Shown: positions 53,372-62,784, counted from the first letter of the stretch. The stretch: 64,000 bases of DNA from MGBC124762 sp048201935 (GCA_048201935.1 DBFBGR010000019.1:1-64000), one strand, 5' to 3'. The notes: generated from the sequence alone by a model not told the origin. Made by a program: numbers and translations.

Positions 53372-55647
53372 CAGCTCTTGGCCTTCTTGGCAGCGGTCTT
53401 TTTTGCTACAGGCTTTTTGGCCGCCGTTTTCTTCTTCGCCGCCGTCTTTTTGGCGGTGGTCTTCTTCTCGGCGGTCTCCTCCCCCTGGGTCTCGGCCTTG
53501 CGGCGGTAGCCGCCCCGCTTGTCCTCGGGGGTGAAATTGGAGCACTTTTCATTGATGCAGAAGGGCTTATGGGCGCCCTTGCCGGCGGTCTTGAACATGG
53601 TCTGGCCGCAGACGGGGCAGTTGTCCTTCACCGGCACGTCCCAGGTGATGAACTCGCACTTTTTGCTCTCGTCCTTGGCGCTTCTGTGCTCGCAGCAGTA
53701 GAAGGTATATTGCTTGCCGTTTTTCTTGCTCCGGCCCGTGCGCTTGAGGATGCGCCCGCCGCAGAAGGGGCACTTGCCGGGCATCTCCACCACCAGGGGC
53801 ATGGTGAAGTCGCACTCGGGCCAGCCCGGGCAGGCCAGGAAGCGGCCAAAGCGGCCGGACTTGACCACCAGCTGCTTGCCGCACTGGGGGCAGACCTCCT
53901 CGGACACCTCGTCGGGCACCTTCAGCCGCACGCCCTCCATGTCGGTCTCCACCTTCTGAAGGTTGCTCTCGAAGTCGCCATAGAAGCTGTCCAGGATGCC
54001 CACCCAGTTTTCCTCGCCGGTCTCCACCTGGTCCAGACGCTCCTCCATCCGGGCGGTGAAGGCGGGGTCGGCCACGTCGGGGAATTTGTCACGCATGAGA
54101 CCCGTTACGACCTCTCCCAAGGGGGTAGGTCTCAGGTTGCGGCCCTCCTTGATGACGTACTCCCGGTCGATGATGGTGGACACCGTGGGAGCATAGGTGG
54201 AGGGACGGCCAATGCTCTTCTCTTCCAGGGCCTTGATGAGGGTGGCCTCGGTGTAGCGGGCGGGGGGCTGGGTAAAGTGCTGCTCGGGGGCAAAGCCCTC
54301 CTCCTTGACGCTCTCCCCTTCCTTCAGGTCGGGCAGAGGCGACTGGGGCGCCTCGTCGTCCTCGTCCCGGCTCTCCTCGTAGACGGCGGTGAAGCCGCTG
54401 AACTTCATGGACGAGTGGTTGGCCCGGAAGACGTAGCCCTCCGCGCCGTGGACATCGATGGAGACGCTATCATATACCGCGCTGGCCATCTGGCTGGCCA
54501 AAAAGCGGCTCCAAATGAGCTTGTAGAGCTTATACTGCTCGGTGGTCAGGTCCTTGCGGATGGTCTCCGGGTCCAGACGGACCTCTGAGGGACGGATGGC
54601 CTCGTGGGCGTCCTGGGCGCCGGACTTGGCCTTGTAGACCCGGGGCTTGCCGGGGTAGTACTCCTTACCGTAGCGGTCCAGGATAAAGTCCTTGGCGGCG
54701 GCGGTGGCCTCGTCGGAGAGGCGCAGAGAGTCGGTACGCATATAGGTAATGAGACCCACGGTGCCCTCACCGGTCACGTCCACACCCTCATAGAGCTGCT
54801 GGGCAATGGACATGGTCCGCCGCGGCGGCATGCCCAGCTTCCGGGAGGCCTCCTGCTGGAGGGTGGAGGTAATGAAGGGCGGGGCCGGGTTGCGCTGCTT
54901 GTCCTGGCGTTTGACGGTCTGGACCGTAAAGGGCTTTCCCTTGACGGCATTCACCACAGCGTCTACTTCCGCCTTGCTGTGGAGGTCCTGGCGCTTGTCC
55001 TTGCCGTAGAAACTGGCCTTGAAGGCCCCAATGTTGGGCGCGATGCGGGAGAAGTCCACGTCGATGGACCAGTACTCCTGGCTCTCAAAGGCCCGGATCT
55101 CCTCTTCCCGCTCCACCACCAGCCGGGCGGCCACCGACTGGACCCGGCCCGCGGACAGGCCACGGCGGATCTTCTTCCACAGTAGCGGCGACAGCTCGTA
55201 GCCTACGATGCGGTCCAGGATACGCCGGGCCTGCTGGGCGTCCACCAGGTTTTGGTCGATGGTCCGGGGCTGGGCGATGGACTCGGTGACCACCTTTTTG
55301 GTGATCTCGTTGAAGGTGACCCGGTAGGTCCGGTCGCTGGGCAGGTCCAAAAGCTCCTTCAGGTGCCAGGAAATGGCCTCTCCCTCCCGGTCAGGGTCGG
55401 TGGCGAGGTAGATCTTGTCGCTTTTCTTGGCGGCCTTCTTCAAGTCGGAGATGATGTCCTCCTTGCCCTTGATGGGCTGGTAGTTGGGCGCGAAGCCGTG
55501 GTCCACGTCCACGCTGAGCTTGCTCTTGGGCAAGTCCCGCACGTGGCCCATGGTGGCCATGACCTTGTAGTTTGGGCCCAGATACTTGCCGATGGTCTTC
55601 GCCTTGGCGGGCGACTCCACGATCACCAGATCAGTTTTTGCAGCCAT
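53371..55647 (-). CDS. topA: DNA topoisomerase I
   Basis: Type IA topoisomerase relaxing negative supercoils. The 758 residues hold an N-terminal Toprim domain (LVIVESPAKAKTIGKYLG, DPDREGEAISWHL), the active-site Tyr302 in GLITYMRTDSLRLS, and three C-terminal zinc ribbons (CPQCGKQ, CPFCGGRI, CPVCGQTM). The last 35 residues form a Lys/Ala-rich tail with repeated TAKK/AAKK motifs like those in some actinobacterial TopA. It is adjacent to dprA, a common order. Confidence 0.97.
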   Translation of the reverse strand: MAAKTDLVIVESPAKAKTIGKYLGPNYKVMATMGHVRDLPKSKLSVDVDHGFAPNYQPIKGKEDIISDLKKAAKKSDKIYLATDPDREGEAISWHLKELLDLPSDRTYRVTFNEITKKVVTESIAQPRTIDQNLVDAQQARRILDRIVGYELSPLLWKKIRRGLSAGRVQSVAARLVVEREEEIRAFESQEYWSIDVDFSRIAPNIGAFKASFYGKDKRQDLHSKAEVDAVVNAVKGKPFTVQTVKRQDKQRNPAPPFITSTLQQEASRKLGMPPRRTMSIAQQLYEGVDVTGEGTVGLITYMRTDSLRLSDEATAAAKDFILDRYGKEYYPGKPRVYKAKSGAQDAHEAIRPSEVRLDPETIRKDLTTEQYKLYKLIWSRFLASQMASAVYDSVSIDVHGAEGYVFRANHSSMKFSGFTAVYEESRDEDDEAPQSPLPDLKEGESVKEEGFAPEQHFTQPPARYTEATLIKALEEKSIGRPSTYAPTVSTIIDREYVIKEGRNLRPTPLGEVVTGLMRDKFPDVADPAFTARMEERLDQVETGEENWVGILDSFYGDFESNLQKVETDMEGVRLKVPDEVSEEVCPQCGKQLVVKSGRFGRFLACPGWPECDFTMPLVVEMPGKCPFCGGRILKRTGRSKKNGKQYTFYCCEHRSAKDESKKCEFITWDVPVKDNCPVCGQTMFKTAGKGAHKPFCINEKCSNFTPEDKRGGYRRKAETQGEETAEKKTTAKKTAAKKKTAAKKPVAKKTAAKKAKS

Positions 55648-55698
55648 GTGGTCTCCTCCTGGTACACTAGATTATCCTGGAACGGTCTTTCTCTTTGG

Positions 55699-56931
55699 TC
55701 AGTCCACTTCGATGCGCACCGTGGCGGCGAAGCGTTTGCCGGTCTCCTCGTTCAAAAAGCCGGCCAACTGGAGCATGGTCACCGCCGAGGTACATCGCCG
55801 GGCGGGGATCTGGGCGGCCTCGATGATCTCGTCCAGCACCAGCGGTTTGTCCCGCACGGCCAGCAGCACATCCCGCTGGTCGTCGGTGAGGGCTGGGGTC
55901 AGCTTGCGCCAGTGGATGGCAGGCACGCTCTTCTCCTCCGGCTGGGGCGGGGCAGGCGGCTCTTCCCTCTCCCTGCGCACGACTCTGGGCCGTGGGCCCG
56001 GCGCGATGGCGGGGGTCTCCGGCGCTAAGCCGGGCACCAGGCGGATCTTGCCGGGATAGAGGTCGGCGTATTCCTGCAAAATGTCGCTGGCCGAGGTGAC
56101 CAGCATGGCCTCGCCCCGGCGGATCAGGTCGTTGGGGGTGTAGCTCAAGGGCCCGTCCACAGGGCCTGGCACAGCGAAAACATCTCGATTCTGGTCCAGA
56201 GCCGCCTTGGCAGTGATGCCTGTGCCCGAGCCCTGAACGCCCTCTACCACCACAACGCCCAGAGCCAGGCCGCTGATGATGCGGTTTCGGACGGGGAAGT
56301 TCCCCGGCTTTGGCTCTGTGCCCGGGGGATATTCGCTGATGAGCAGTCCCGCCGCAGCTACGTCTTGGTACAAAAAGCGGTTTTCTCTGGGGTAGACCAC
56401 GTCCAAGCCGCAGCCCAGCACGCCGCAGACCACGCCTCCGCCCCGCAGCGCGCCCCGAAGTCCCTCGCTGTCCAGTCCCCGGGCAAGGCCCGAGACCACC
56501 ACAGCGCCCTGGTAGGCCAGGTCGTGGCCCAGGCGCTGGGCCTGGTTCACGCCGTACTGGCTGGGTTCTCGGGAGCCAATGAGACTGATGACCACCTGGT
56601 CGTCAAAGGCGATGTCCCGGCCTTGGAGATAGAGTACCGCCGGCGGGTCGTAGATATTCCTCAGCCGCTCGGGATAGCCCGCGTCGGCGATGGTCAGCAC
56701 CCGATGGCCCAGACGCTCACATTCTGATAGGATGCGGTTGGCCCCGTCCAGGTCCTTGTCCAGCAGAGACTGCCGGGCCACGCCGGAGAGGCCGGGTACG
56801 GTGGCGTATTCCCCGCTGTCGGCGAAATGGACGGCCTCGGGCGTGCCAAAATGCTCCAGCAGCGCGGACACGTCGGTGTTGGAAAGGCCCCGTCGGGTGG
56901 TGAGCCACAGCCAGTATTTCAAGCTAGCCAT
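55699..56931 (-). CDS. dprA: DNA processing protein DprA/Smf
   Basis: DprA loads RecA on incoming single-stranded DNA in competent cells; the gene is widespread beyond competent species. The 410 residues have a SAM/HhH-like start (TRRGLSNTDVSALLEHFG), the Rossmann core with SLIGSREPSQYG, VVVSGLARGLDSEGLRGALRGGG and YPRENRFLY, and a C-terminal winged-helix (LTDDQRDVLLAVRDKPLVLDEIIEAA). The usual GIDxxAH motif here reads GLDSEGL, a small departure. AAAGGAGG precedes the ATG. Confidence 0.93.
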   Translation of the reverse strand: MASLKYWLWLTTRRGLSNTDVSALLEHFGTPEAVHFADSGEYATVPGLSGVARQSLLDKDLDGANRILSECERLGHRVLTIADAGYPERLRNIYDPPAVLYLQGRDIAFDDQVVISLIGSREPSQYGVNQAQRLGHDLAYQGAVVVSGLARGLDSEGLRGALRGGGVVCGVLGCGLDVVYPRENRFLYQDVAAAGLLISEYPPGTEPKPGNFPVRNRIISGLALGVVVVEGVQGSGTGITAKAALDQNRDVFAVPGPVDGPLSYTPNDLIRRGEAMLVTSASDILQEYADLYPGKIRLVPGLAPETPAIAPGPRPRVVRREREEPPAPPQPEEKSVPAIHWRKLTPALTDDQRDVLLAVRDKPLVLDEIIEAAQIPARRCTSAVTMLQLAGFLNEETGKRFAATVRIEVD

Positions 56932-56949
56932 CCCCTTCGCCTCCTTTCC

Positions 56950-57699
56950 TTACCGTCCCATCTCCCAGAGGAAGATGGCCGCCGCCACCGCGGCGTTGAG
57001 TGATTCACAGCGCGAACGCATGGGAATGTTCACTGTCCCCTGGCAGAGCCCCCGCACCTGGGAACTCACGCCGTGGCCCTCGTTGCCGATGACCACCGCC
57101 GAACGGCTCAGCTCGGCCTTGCGCACCTCCACGCTGTCCTCGGTCAGGTCCGCGGCGTAGAGGGGGATGTCCCGCCCAGTGAGAAAGTCCTTTAACTCCT
57201 CCGGGGTGGTCTCCCGGCATGGGAGACGAAAGCACGCGCCCATGGTGGCCCGAACGGTCTTGGGACCGTAGGGGTCGGCGCAGTGGTTGACCAGCAGCAG
57301 TCCGTCGGCGCCCAAGGCGTCGGCGGTGCGCCAGATGGTGCCCACGTTGCCCGGGTCCTGGAGACCGTCCAGCACCAAAAACCGCTCCCCTGGCAGGTCC
57401 AGGCCGGTCTTTTCCGGCGTGGAGACGGTGAACAGGAAGCCCTGGGGGCTCTCCATAGGCGAGAGATAGGCCATCAGCTCCGGGGCCACCACAGTATGCT
57501 CCACGTCCTGGGGCACGTCCACGGCAATGTCGGGCGTGGTCACCAGGCGGCGGATGGGAGCCTGCCACCGCACGGCCTCCTCCCACAGCTTACGTCCATC
57601 GGCCAGGTATTCGCCACATTCCCTGCGGTATCGGCTGCTGGACGCCAGCTTGCGAAGGTGTGTGCACAGAGGGTTTTGGCGGCTTGTCAGCACGTTCAT
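56950..57699 (-). CDS. SpoU/TrmH-family RNA 2'-O-methyltransferase
   Basis: The 249-residue SPOUT methylase has an N-terminal substrate-binding domain and the trefoil-knot motifs DPGNVGTIWRTADALGADGLLLV, VVIGNEGHGVS and SLNAAVAAAIFLWEMGR. Members modify 23S rRNA or tRNA ribose; the specific position is unknown. Its start overlaps the ktrA stop in ATGA. Confidence 0.92.
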   Translation of the reverse strand: MNVLTSRQNPLCTHLRKLASSSRYRRECGEYLADGRKLWEEAVRWQAPIRRLVTTPDIAVDVPQDVEHTVVAPELMAYLSPMESPQGFLFTVSTPEKTGLDLPGERFLVLDGLQDPGNVGTIWRTADALGADGLLLVNHCADPYGPKTVRATMGACFRLPCRETTPEELKDFLTGRDIPLYAADLTEDSVEVRKAELSRSAVVIGNEGHGVSSQVRGLCQGTVNIPMRSRCESLNAAVAAAIFLWEMGR

Positions 57700-58349
57700 A
57701 GCTTCTGGATGCGGTTGATGTGCTTATCCCGGCCCAGAGCCACTACTACGTCGGTGGGCTCCAGCACGTCCTCGCCGCTGGGGGCGATGACGAAGGTCTG
57801 CTTGGGCCCACGGCGCAGGGCGATGATGTTCACGCCGTAAGTGTTGCGCACGTCCAACTGCCGAAGGGTCTTGTGGACCCACTCCTTGGGCACGGGGATC
57901 TCCACGATGCTGGCGTCGTCGGAGAGCTCGATGAAGTTCAGCACGTTAGAGCCCGACAGGGCGTGGGCCAGCTTGACCCCCATCTCGTGCTCGGGGAAGA
58001 CCACCCGGTCCGCGCCGATCTTCTCCAGCACCTTTTTGTGGGTGTGGCTGGAGGCCTTGGCGATGACCCGCTCCACACCCTGCTCCTTGAGGCTCAGGGT
58101 GATGAGGGCGCTGGTGCCGATGTCGCTGCCGATGGCCACGATGGCACAGTCAAAGCTGTGGGCGGAGAGCTCACGGAGCACCTCCGGGTCCCGGGCGTCG
58201 GCGGTAACGGCGTGGGTGATGTGGGCGGCGGCGGCCTGGACCAGGTCCGCGCGGGTATCGATGCCCAACACCTCGTTGCCCAAGGCGCACAGCTCGGCGG
58301 CTACAGCGTTGCCGAACCGGCCCAGTCCAATGACGAGAAATGTTTTCAT
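57696..58349 (-). CDS. ktrA: Potassium uptake regulatory subunit KtrA (TrkA-N/RCK)
   Basis: The 217-residue cytosolic RCK ring subunit gates the KtrB channel on nucleotide binding. It has the Rossmann motif FLVIGLGRFGNAVAAEL, IDTRADLV, AIGSDIGTSALITLSLKEQG and a C-terminal TrkA_C domain. It lies 19 bp after ktrB on the same strand, so the two are cotranscribed. Confidence 0.93.
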   Translation of the reverse strand: MKTFLVIGLGRFGNAVAAELCALGNEVLGIDTRADLVQAAAAHITHAVTADARDPEVLRELSAHSFDCAIVAIGSDIGTSALITLSLKEQGVERVIAKASSHTHKKVLEKIGADRVVFPEHEMGVKLAHALSGSNVLNFIELSDDASIVEIPVPKEWVHKTLRQLDVRNTYGVNIIALRRGPKQTFVIAPSGEDVLEPTDVVVALGRDKHINRIQKL

Positions 58350-58368
58350 AGCGAAGTCCCTCCTCAGC

Positions 58369-59736
58369 TCAGCCGATCATCACTTGGGTGACGGGATATT
58401 GGATCTTATCCTCCGCCTGTCTGCCCCGGGAAGCGAAGGCGATGGAGAAGGACAAAATGCCCACACGGCCCAGGTACATCAAGGCGATGATGACCAAGCG
58501 GCAGGCAAAGGACAGCGTGGGCGTGACGCCTGTGGTCAACCCCACCGTGCCCAGGGCCGAGGCCACCTCAAAGCTGGCGGCCATAAAGGGCACGCCGTCC
58601 AACAGCGAGAGAAACATAGACCCGGCGATAAATAAGATCAGGGCCGTCATGGTCAGGGTCATGGCGTTGGACTGCTGGCGGCGGCTGATGGAGCGGTTGC
58701 CAATGACCAGAGACGAGCGGCCCTTCAGATCCGACCACAGCCCTAGGCACAAAATGGCCACGGTGCCGGTCTTGATGCCGCCGGCTGTGGAGCCCGAGGA
58801 GCCGCCGATGAGCATCAAAATGTTGCCCAGGGCCAGGGTGGTATCCCGAAAGGCCCCCTGGTCCAAAACGCCAAAGCCCGCCGTACGGAAGGTCACCGAC
58901 TGGAAAAGCGCGTTCATCACCTTTTCCCACAAAGGCATTGGCCCCAGGGTGTCGGGGTTGTCATACTCCACCGCCAGCACCGCCGCCGCGCCGATGAGGA
59001 TCAGGCTGACGGACATGGTAAGGACGATCTTCGTATAGGTGGACACCCTGCCCCGCTCCTTGCGGTGGGCGATGTCGCTCCACACGAAGAAGCCTAGGCC
59101 GCCGATGACGATAAGGGCCATGATGGTGAACTGGACCACCGGATCGGCGTGGAACTGAGCCAGGCTCTGGAAGGGCGCGCCCTGGCCCATGAGGTCGAAG
59201 CCGGCATTGCAGAAGGCGGAGACGGCGTGGAACACGCTGCGCCATATCCCCTGCCGCCAGCCGTACAGTGGCACAAAGCGGGTCATCAGCACCAGCGCGC
59301 CTGCCAGCTCGAAGAAGAAGGTCCACTTCAGGGTGAAGCGCACCAGGCGCACCACGCCGCTGAGGTTGTTCAGATTGAAGTTGGAGACCATGATGAGCCG
59401 CTCGGAGAGGCCGATCTTCCGCCGAAGCAGAAGGGAAAACAGCGTCATCACCGTGATAAAGCCCAGCCCGCCCAGTTGGATCATCCCCAGGATCACCGCC
59501 TGGCCGAACATGGACCACTGGGTGGCGGTGTCCACCACGATGAGGCCGGTGACGCAGGTGGAGGACGTAGCGGTGAACAGGCAGGTCAAGAGCCCCGGCG
59601 ACTGGCCGCTTTGGGAGGCGGCGGGCAGGTTGAGTAGCACCGTGCCCAGCAGGATGATGGCGGCGAAGGACCCGGCCACAATGCGCGTGGCATTCAGGTT
59701 CCTGCGCCGCAGGAGGTGAAATTTTCTGGAGCGCAC
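58369..59736 (-). CDS. ktrB: Potassium transporter KtrB (TrkH family)
   Basis: The 455-residue membrane channel has eight to ten hydrophobic helices and P-loop selectivity-like segments (SSTCVTGLIVVDTATQWS, FCNAGFDLMGQG, FRTAGFGVLDQG, ALGTVGLTTGVTP). A GTG start at 59736 follows GGAGGATG. Na+-coupled K+ uptake is known for the Ktr family. The lysS terminator lies just upstream. Confidence 0.93.
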   Translation of the reverse strand: MRSRKFHLLRRRNLNATRIVAGSFAAIILLGTVLLNLPAASQSGQSPGLLTCLFTATSSTCVTGLIVVDTATQWSMFGQAVILGMIQLGGLGFITVMTLFSLLLRRKIGLSERLIMVSNFNLNNLSGVVRLVRFTLKWTFFFELAGALVLMTRFVPLYGWRQGIWRSVFHAVSAFCNAGFDLMGQGAPFQSLAQFHADPVVQFTIMALIVIGGLGFFVWSDIAHRKERGRVSTYTKIVLTMSVSLILIGAAAVLAVEYDNPDTLGPMPLWEKVMNALFQSVTFRTAGFGVLDQGAFRDTTLALGNILMLIGGSSGSTAGGIKTGTVAILCLGLWSDLKGRSSLVIGNRSISRRQQSNAMTLTMTALILFIAGSMFLSLLDGVPFMAASFEVASALGTVGLTTGVTPTLSFACRLVIIALMYLGRVGILSFSIAFASRGRQAEDKIQYPVTQVMIG

Positions 59737-59769
59737 GCTACATCCTCCTCTCTCCGCCCTGAAACAAAG

Positions 59770-59809
59770 ACATACCGAAAACCGGTCAAAGGGCCGGTTT
59801 TCGGTATGT
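59770..59809 (-). terminator. Terminator after lysS
   Basis: ACATACCGAAAACCGG and CCGGTTTTCGGTATGT, 16-bp perfect arms with an eight-base loop. On the minus strand it is followed by CTTTGTTTC. Confidence 0.8.
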
Positions 59810-59815
59810 GCAGCG

Positions 59816-61321
59816 TCAACTCAAAGGCCGCATGGTGGGGAACAAGATCACGTCGCGGATGGAATCCGCGCCGGTAAGGAGCATGACGCAGCGGTCGATG
59901 CCGATGCCCATGCCGCCGGTGGGGGGCATGCCATACTCCATGGCGGTGAGGAAGTCCTCGTCCAACATCTCGGTCTCCTCGTCGCCGCGCTCGCGCTGCT
60001 CCACCTGCTTTTCAAAGCGCTGGCGCTGGTCGATGGGGTCGTTGAGCTCGGAGTAGGCGTTGCCAAACTCGGAACGGTTGATGAAGAACTCAAAGCGTTC
60101 GGTGAGCCTGGGGTCCTCCGGGGACCGCTTGGTCAGAGGGGATACCTCCACAGGGTACATGGTGATGAAGGTGGGCTGGATGAGGTGCTCCTCCACCCGC
60201 TGGTCAAAGCAGGCGTAAAGGGCGTTGCCCCAGGTGGGCTCGGCGGCGTCGGAGAGCTCCACGCCCTTGGCCTTGGCGGCGGCCACTGCCTCAGCGTCGT
60301 CAGAGATAGCGCTGAAGTCGATGCCCACATACTGCTTCACGGCCTCCACCATGGTCAGCCGGGGCCAGCCGGGGGTCAGGTCGATCTTCTCCCCCAGCCA
60401 CTCCACTTCATAGGTGCCCAAAATCTCCTTGGCCGCCGAGGACAACACGCCCTCGGCAATGTCCATCATATCGTGGAAGTCGGCGTAGGCCTCGTAGAGC
60501 TCAATGGTGGTGAACTCGGGGTTGTGCTTGGGGTCCATACCCTCGTTGCGGAAGATGCGGCCGATCTCATAGACCCGGTCCATACCGCCCACGATGAGCC
60601 GCTTCAAGGGCAGCTCGGTGGCGATACGCATATACATGTCGATATCCAGGGTGTTGTGGTGGGTGATGAAGGGCCGGGCGGCGGCGCCGCCGGCGATGGT
60701 GTTCAGCACCGGGGTCTCCACCTCGATGTAGCCCCGGGCATCCATGAAGTCCCGAACGTGCTTGATGAACTTGGAGCGGATGGTGAAGTTGCGCTTGACC
60801 TCGGGGTTGACGATGAGGTCCACATACCGCTGGCGGTAGCGCAGTTCCTTGTCCTGAAGACCGTGGAACTTCTCAGGCAGGGGGAGCAGAGACTTGCTCA
60901 GCAGGATGATGTTCCGGGCCCGGACGCTCATCTCGCCGCGCTGGGTGCGGAAGACCTCGCCCTCTACGCCCACGATGTCGCCGATGTCGAACTTCTTGAA
61001 CTTCTTATAGACCGCCTCGTCCATCTCGTCCTGGCGGGCGTAGAGCTGGATGCGGCCGTCCCGGTCCTGGAGGTCGCAGAAGGACACCTTGCCCATGCCC
61101 CGCTTGGACATGAGCCGTCCGGCCACCTTGACGGGTTTGCCCTCCATGGCGTCAAAGTTGTCTTTGATCTGCGTAGAGGTGGCGTCCCAGGCGAACTTGG
61201 TCACCTGGAAGGGGTCCTCCCCGGCGGCTTGCAGCTCGGAGAGCTTGTCCCGGCGGATCTTCAAAAGCTCGGAAAGAGAGGGCTCGCTCTGTTGGGGCTG
61301 GTGGTTTTTCTCCTCTGCCAT
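59816..61321 (-). CDS. lysS: Lysyl-tRNA synthetase (class II)
   Basis: This enzyme charges tRNA-Lys. The 501 residues have the OB-fold anticodon domain (VKVAGRLMSKRGMGKVSFCDLQDRDGRIQLY), class II motif 1 (RGYIEVETPVLNTIAGGAAARPF), motif 2 (YEIGRIFRNEGMDPKHNPEFTTIELYEAY) and motif 3 (GMGIGIDRCVMLLTG). A leading 25 residues are Gln/Pro-rich. It follows greA by 28 bp. Confidence 0.97.
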   Translation of the reverse strand: MAEEKNHQPQQSEPSLSELLKIRRDKLSELQAAGEDPFQVTKFAWDATSTQIKDNFDAMEGKPVKVAGRLMSKRGMGKVSFCDLQDRDGRIQLYARQDEMDEAVYKKFKKFDIGDIVGVEGEVFRTQRGEMSVRARNIILLSKSLLPLPEKFHGLQDKELRYRQRYVDLIVNPEVKRNFTIRSKFIKHVRDFMDARGYIEVETPVLNTIAGGAAARPFITHHNTLDIDMYMRIATELPLKRLIVGGMDRVYEIGRIFRNEGMDPKHNPEFTTIELYEAYADFHDMMDIAEGVLSSAAKEILGTYEVEWLGEKIDLTPGWPRLTMVEAVKQYVGIDFSAISDDAEAVAAAKAKGVELSDAAEPTWGNALYACFDQRVEEHLIQPTFITMYPVEVSPLTKRSPEDPRLTERFEFFINRSEFGNAYSELNDPIDQRQRFEKQVEQRERGDEETEMLDEDFLTAMEYGMPPTGGMGIGIDRCVMLLTGADSIRDVILFPTMRPLS

Positions 61322-61349
61322 GACGATTCTCCTATCCTAATTCGGTTTC

Positions 61350-61826
61350 TTACTTCTCAATCTTGACGATCTCGTAGCGCACCGCGCCGTTGGGGGCCTC
61401 CACGGTGACCGTATCCCCCACCTTGTGGCCCAGCAGGGCCTTGCCGAAGGGGGATTCCTCCGAGATGCGGCCATTCATGGGGTCGGCCTCCTGGGAGCCC
61501 ACCACCTGGTAGGTCTCGGTGTCCTTGAACTCCACGTCCTTGACGGTGATACGGCTGCCCAAGCGGACGGTGCCGGGGGCCTTGGCGTGGTCCTCGATGA
61601 TGACATAGTTGCTCAAAATGCCCTCGATCTCAGCGATGCGGGAGTAGAGCTTGCCCTGCTCGTTCTTGGCCTCGTCATACTCGCTGTTCTCGCTGAGGTC
61701 GCCAAAGGAGCGGGCCTCCTTGATCTGGTCGGCCACCTCCTTCTCCCGAACGGTCTTGAGGTAGTTCAGCTCCTCCTGCAGCGCCTTGAGCCGGTCCGCG
61801 CTCAGCTTATATTCCTTCGTCGCCAT
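61350..61826 (-). CDS. greA: Transcription elongation factor GreA
   Basis: GreA rescues backtracked RNA polymerase. The 158-residue protein has the coiled-coil N-terminal domain (LQEELNYLKTVREKEVADQIKEARSFGDLSENSEYDEAKNEQ, with the conserved acidic tip DLSENSEYD) and the C-terminal FKBP-like domain (GRISEESPFGKALLGHKVGDTVTVEAP). The ATG at 61826 has AAAGGTG upstream; a TTG 12 bases earlier is in frame but unlikely. Confidence 0.96.
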   Translation of the reverse strand: MATKEYKLSADRLKALQEELNYLKTVREKEVADQIKEARSFGDLSENSEYDEAKNEQGKLYSRIAEIEGILSNYVIIEDHAKAPGTVRLGSRITVKDVEFKDTETYQVVGSQEADPMNGRISEESPFGKALLGHKVGDTVTVEAPNGAVRYEIVKIEK

Positions 61827-61876
61827 GGGTACCAACACACCTTTCTATGCCTGTGGCAATAAATTCGCAAAGGGTC

Positions 61877-61895
61877 GTCCCTATTATATAGGGAC
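61877..61895 (-). promoter_or_regulatory. Hairpin in the greA leader
   Basis: GTCCCTAT-TAT-ATAGGGAC is a 19-nt inverted repeat between the greA promoter and its start. It could affect translation or be a protein site. Confidence 0.4.
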
Positions 61896-61907
61896 CGCAT
61901 TCTTTGT

Positions 61908-61936
61908 ATTATAGGTATATTTCCCTCATCTGTCAA
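61908..61936 (-). promoter_or_regulatory. Perfect consensus sigma-A promoter of greA-lysS
   Basis: Minus strand TTGACA - 17 bp - TATAAT, every base of both boxes matching consensus. Expected to be strong. Confidence 0.92.
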
Positions 61937-61965
61937 GTCCGGGCTGTTTTTCCCATGAAATAAGC

Positions 61966-61993
61966 AAGGGGACAGCTCAAAAGAGCTGTCCCC
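61966..61993 (-). terminator. Terminator after the small membrane protein gene
   Basis: GGGGACAGCTC - TTTT - GAGCTGTCCCC followed by TTGCTTATTT on the minus strand. Confidence 0.82.
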
Positions 61994-62278
61994 TCATCTT
62001 ATTCTCTTTCTTATCGCCGCAGCAATTAACTTCAAAAGCCAAATCACAAATAGGGTTGCAGAAAAAGGAACACAGAACAGAAAAAGCGGCAGAAAAGTTA
62101 TACTTCCACTTAAGGCAGCCAGACCAAGTCCGCATATTGCTACAACAAAGCCGCCACTTGCCCAGGCAAACAATGTCCTCGTCTTCGCAAATCTCCATAT
62201 GATCCCGCCTACTACAACTGCGATAGCTATGGCTGACCAACCAATTGGATTATTAAAAATGTCTAGTATTTCTAACAT
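61994..62278 (-). CDS. Small membrane protein of unknown function
   Basis: The 94-residue protein has three hydrophobic segments (about 14-30, 38-55, 60-85) and a basic end (AAAIRKRIR). I do not recognise a family. Start at 62278 follows GGGAGGTG; a GTG nine bases earlier is in frame. AT-rich compared with the surrounding genes. It follows the acetyltransferase gene's strand and direction but has its own terminator. Confidence 0.55.
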   Translation of the reverse strand: MLEILDIFNNPIGWSAIAIAVVVGGIIWRFAKTRTLFAWASGGFVVAICGLGLAALSGSITFLPLFLFCVPFSATLFVIWLLKLIAAAIRKRIR

Positions 62279-62305
62279 GGTCCACACCTCCCTTTCTCTG
62301 TCAAG

Positions 62306-62755
62306 TCAACCGCCCAGAGACCTTTGGAGATAGACCATGTCCACCAGGCGGACGTCGCCCTCAATGATGGGGTGGTCGTAGTGCTCCACAAAAAAGTTGG
62401 GCACCACATGGGAGCGGGTAAAGCCGCATTTTTCGTAAAAAGGCACGGTGGCGGGGCTGTCCCCGGTGCCCACCTGTAAAATGGCGTATTTCCCCGCGTA
62501 TTCCCGGACCAGGAAGTCCACCAGCGCCCTGGCATAGCCCTTGCGCTGGTGCTCTGGGGCGGTGGCCAGGCTTTTCAGCTCCAGCACGCCGCCGTCTTCG
62601 TCGGTGACCACGCATTGGGCCTTTACCCCGCCATCGTCCAGGACGTACATCACGCCGCGCTCCAGATAGCGGTCCACCATGTCCTCCTGCTCGTCGGCCA
62701 GCAGCAGCAAGGCAAGATACCGCTTTTTGTCCTCTGTGATCTTTCGAATGGTCAT
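62306..62755 (-). CDS. GNAT-family acetyltransferase
   Basis: The 149-residue protein has the GNAT core VLELKSLATAPEHQRKGYARALVDFLV (acetyl-CoA loop QRKGYA) and VPFYEKCGFTRSHVV. The N-terminal MTIRKITEDKKRYLALLLLADEQEDMVDRYL is typical of a group of clostridial GNATs. Start at 62755 follows GGGAGG. Substrate unknown. Confidence 0.85.
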   Translation of the reverse strand: MTIRKITEDKKRYLALLLLADEQEDMVDRYLERGVMYVLDDGGVKAQCVVTDEDGGVLELKSLATAPEHQRKGYARALVDFLVREYAGKYAILQVGTGDSPATVPFYEKCGFTRSHVVPNFFVEHYDHPIIEGDVRLVDMVYLQRSLGG

Positions 62756-62784
62756 CGGGGGTCCTCCCTGTCGTACCAACTAAT

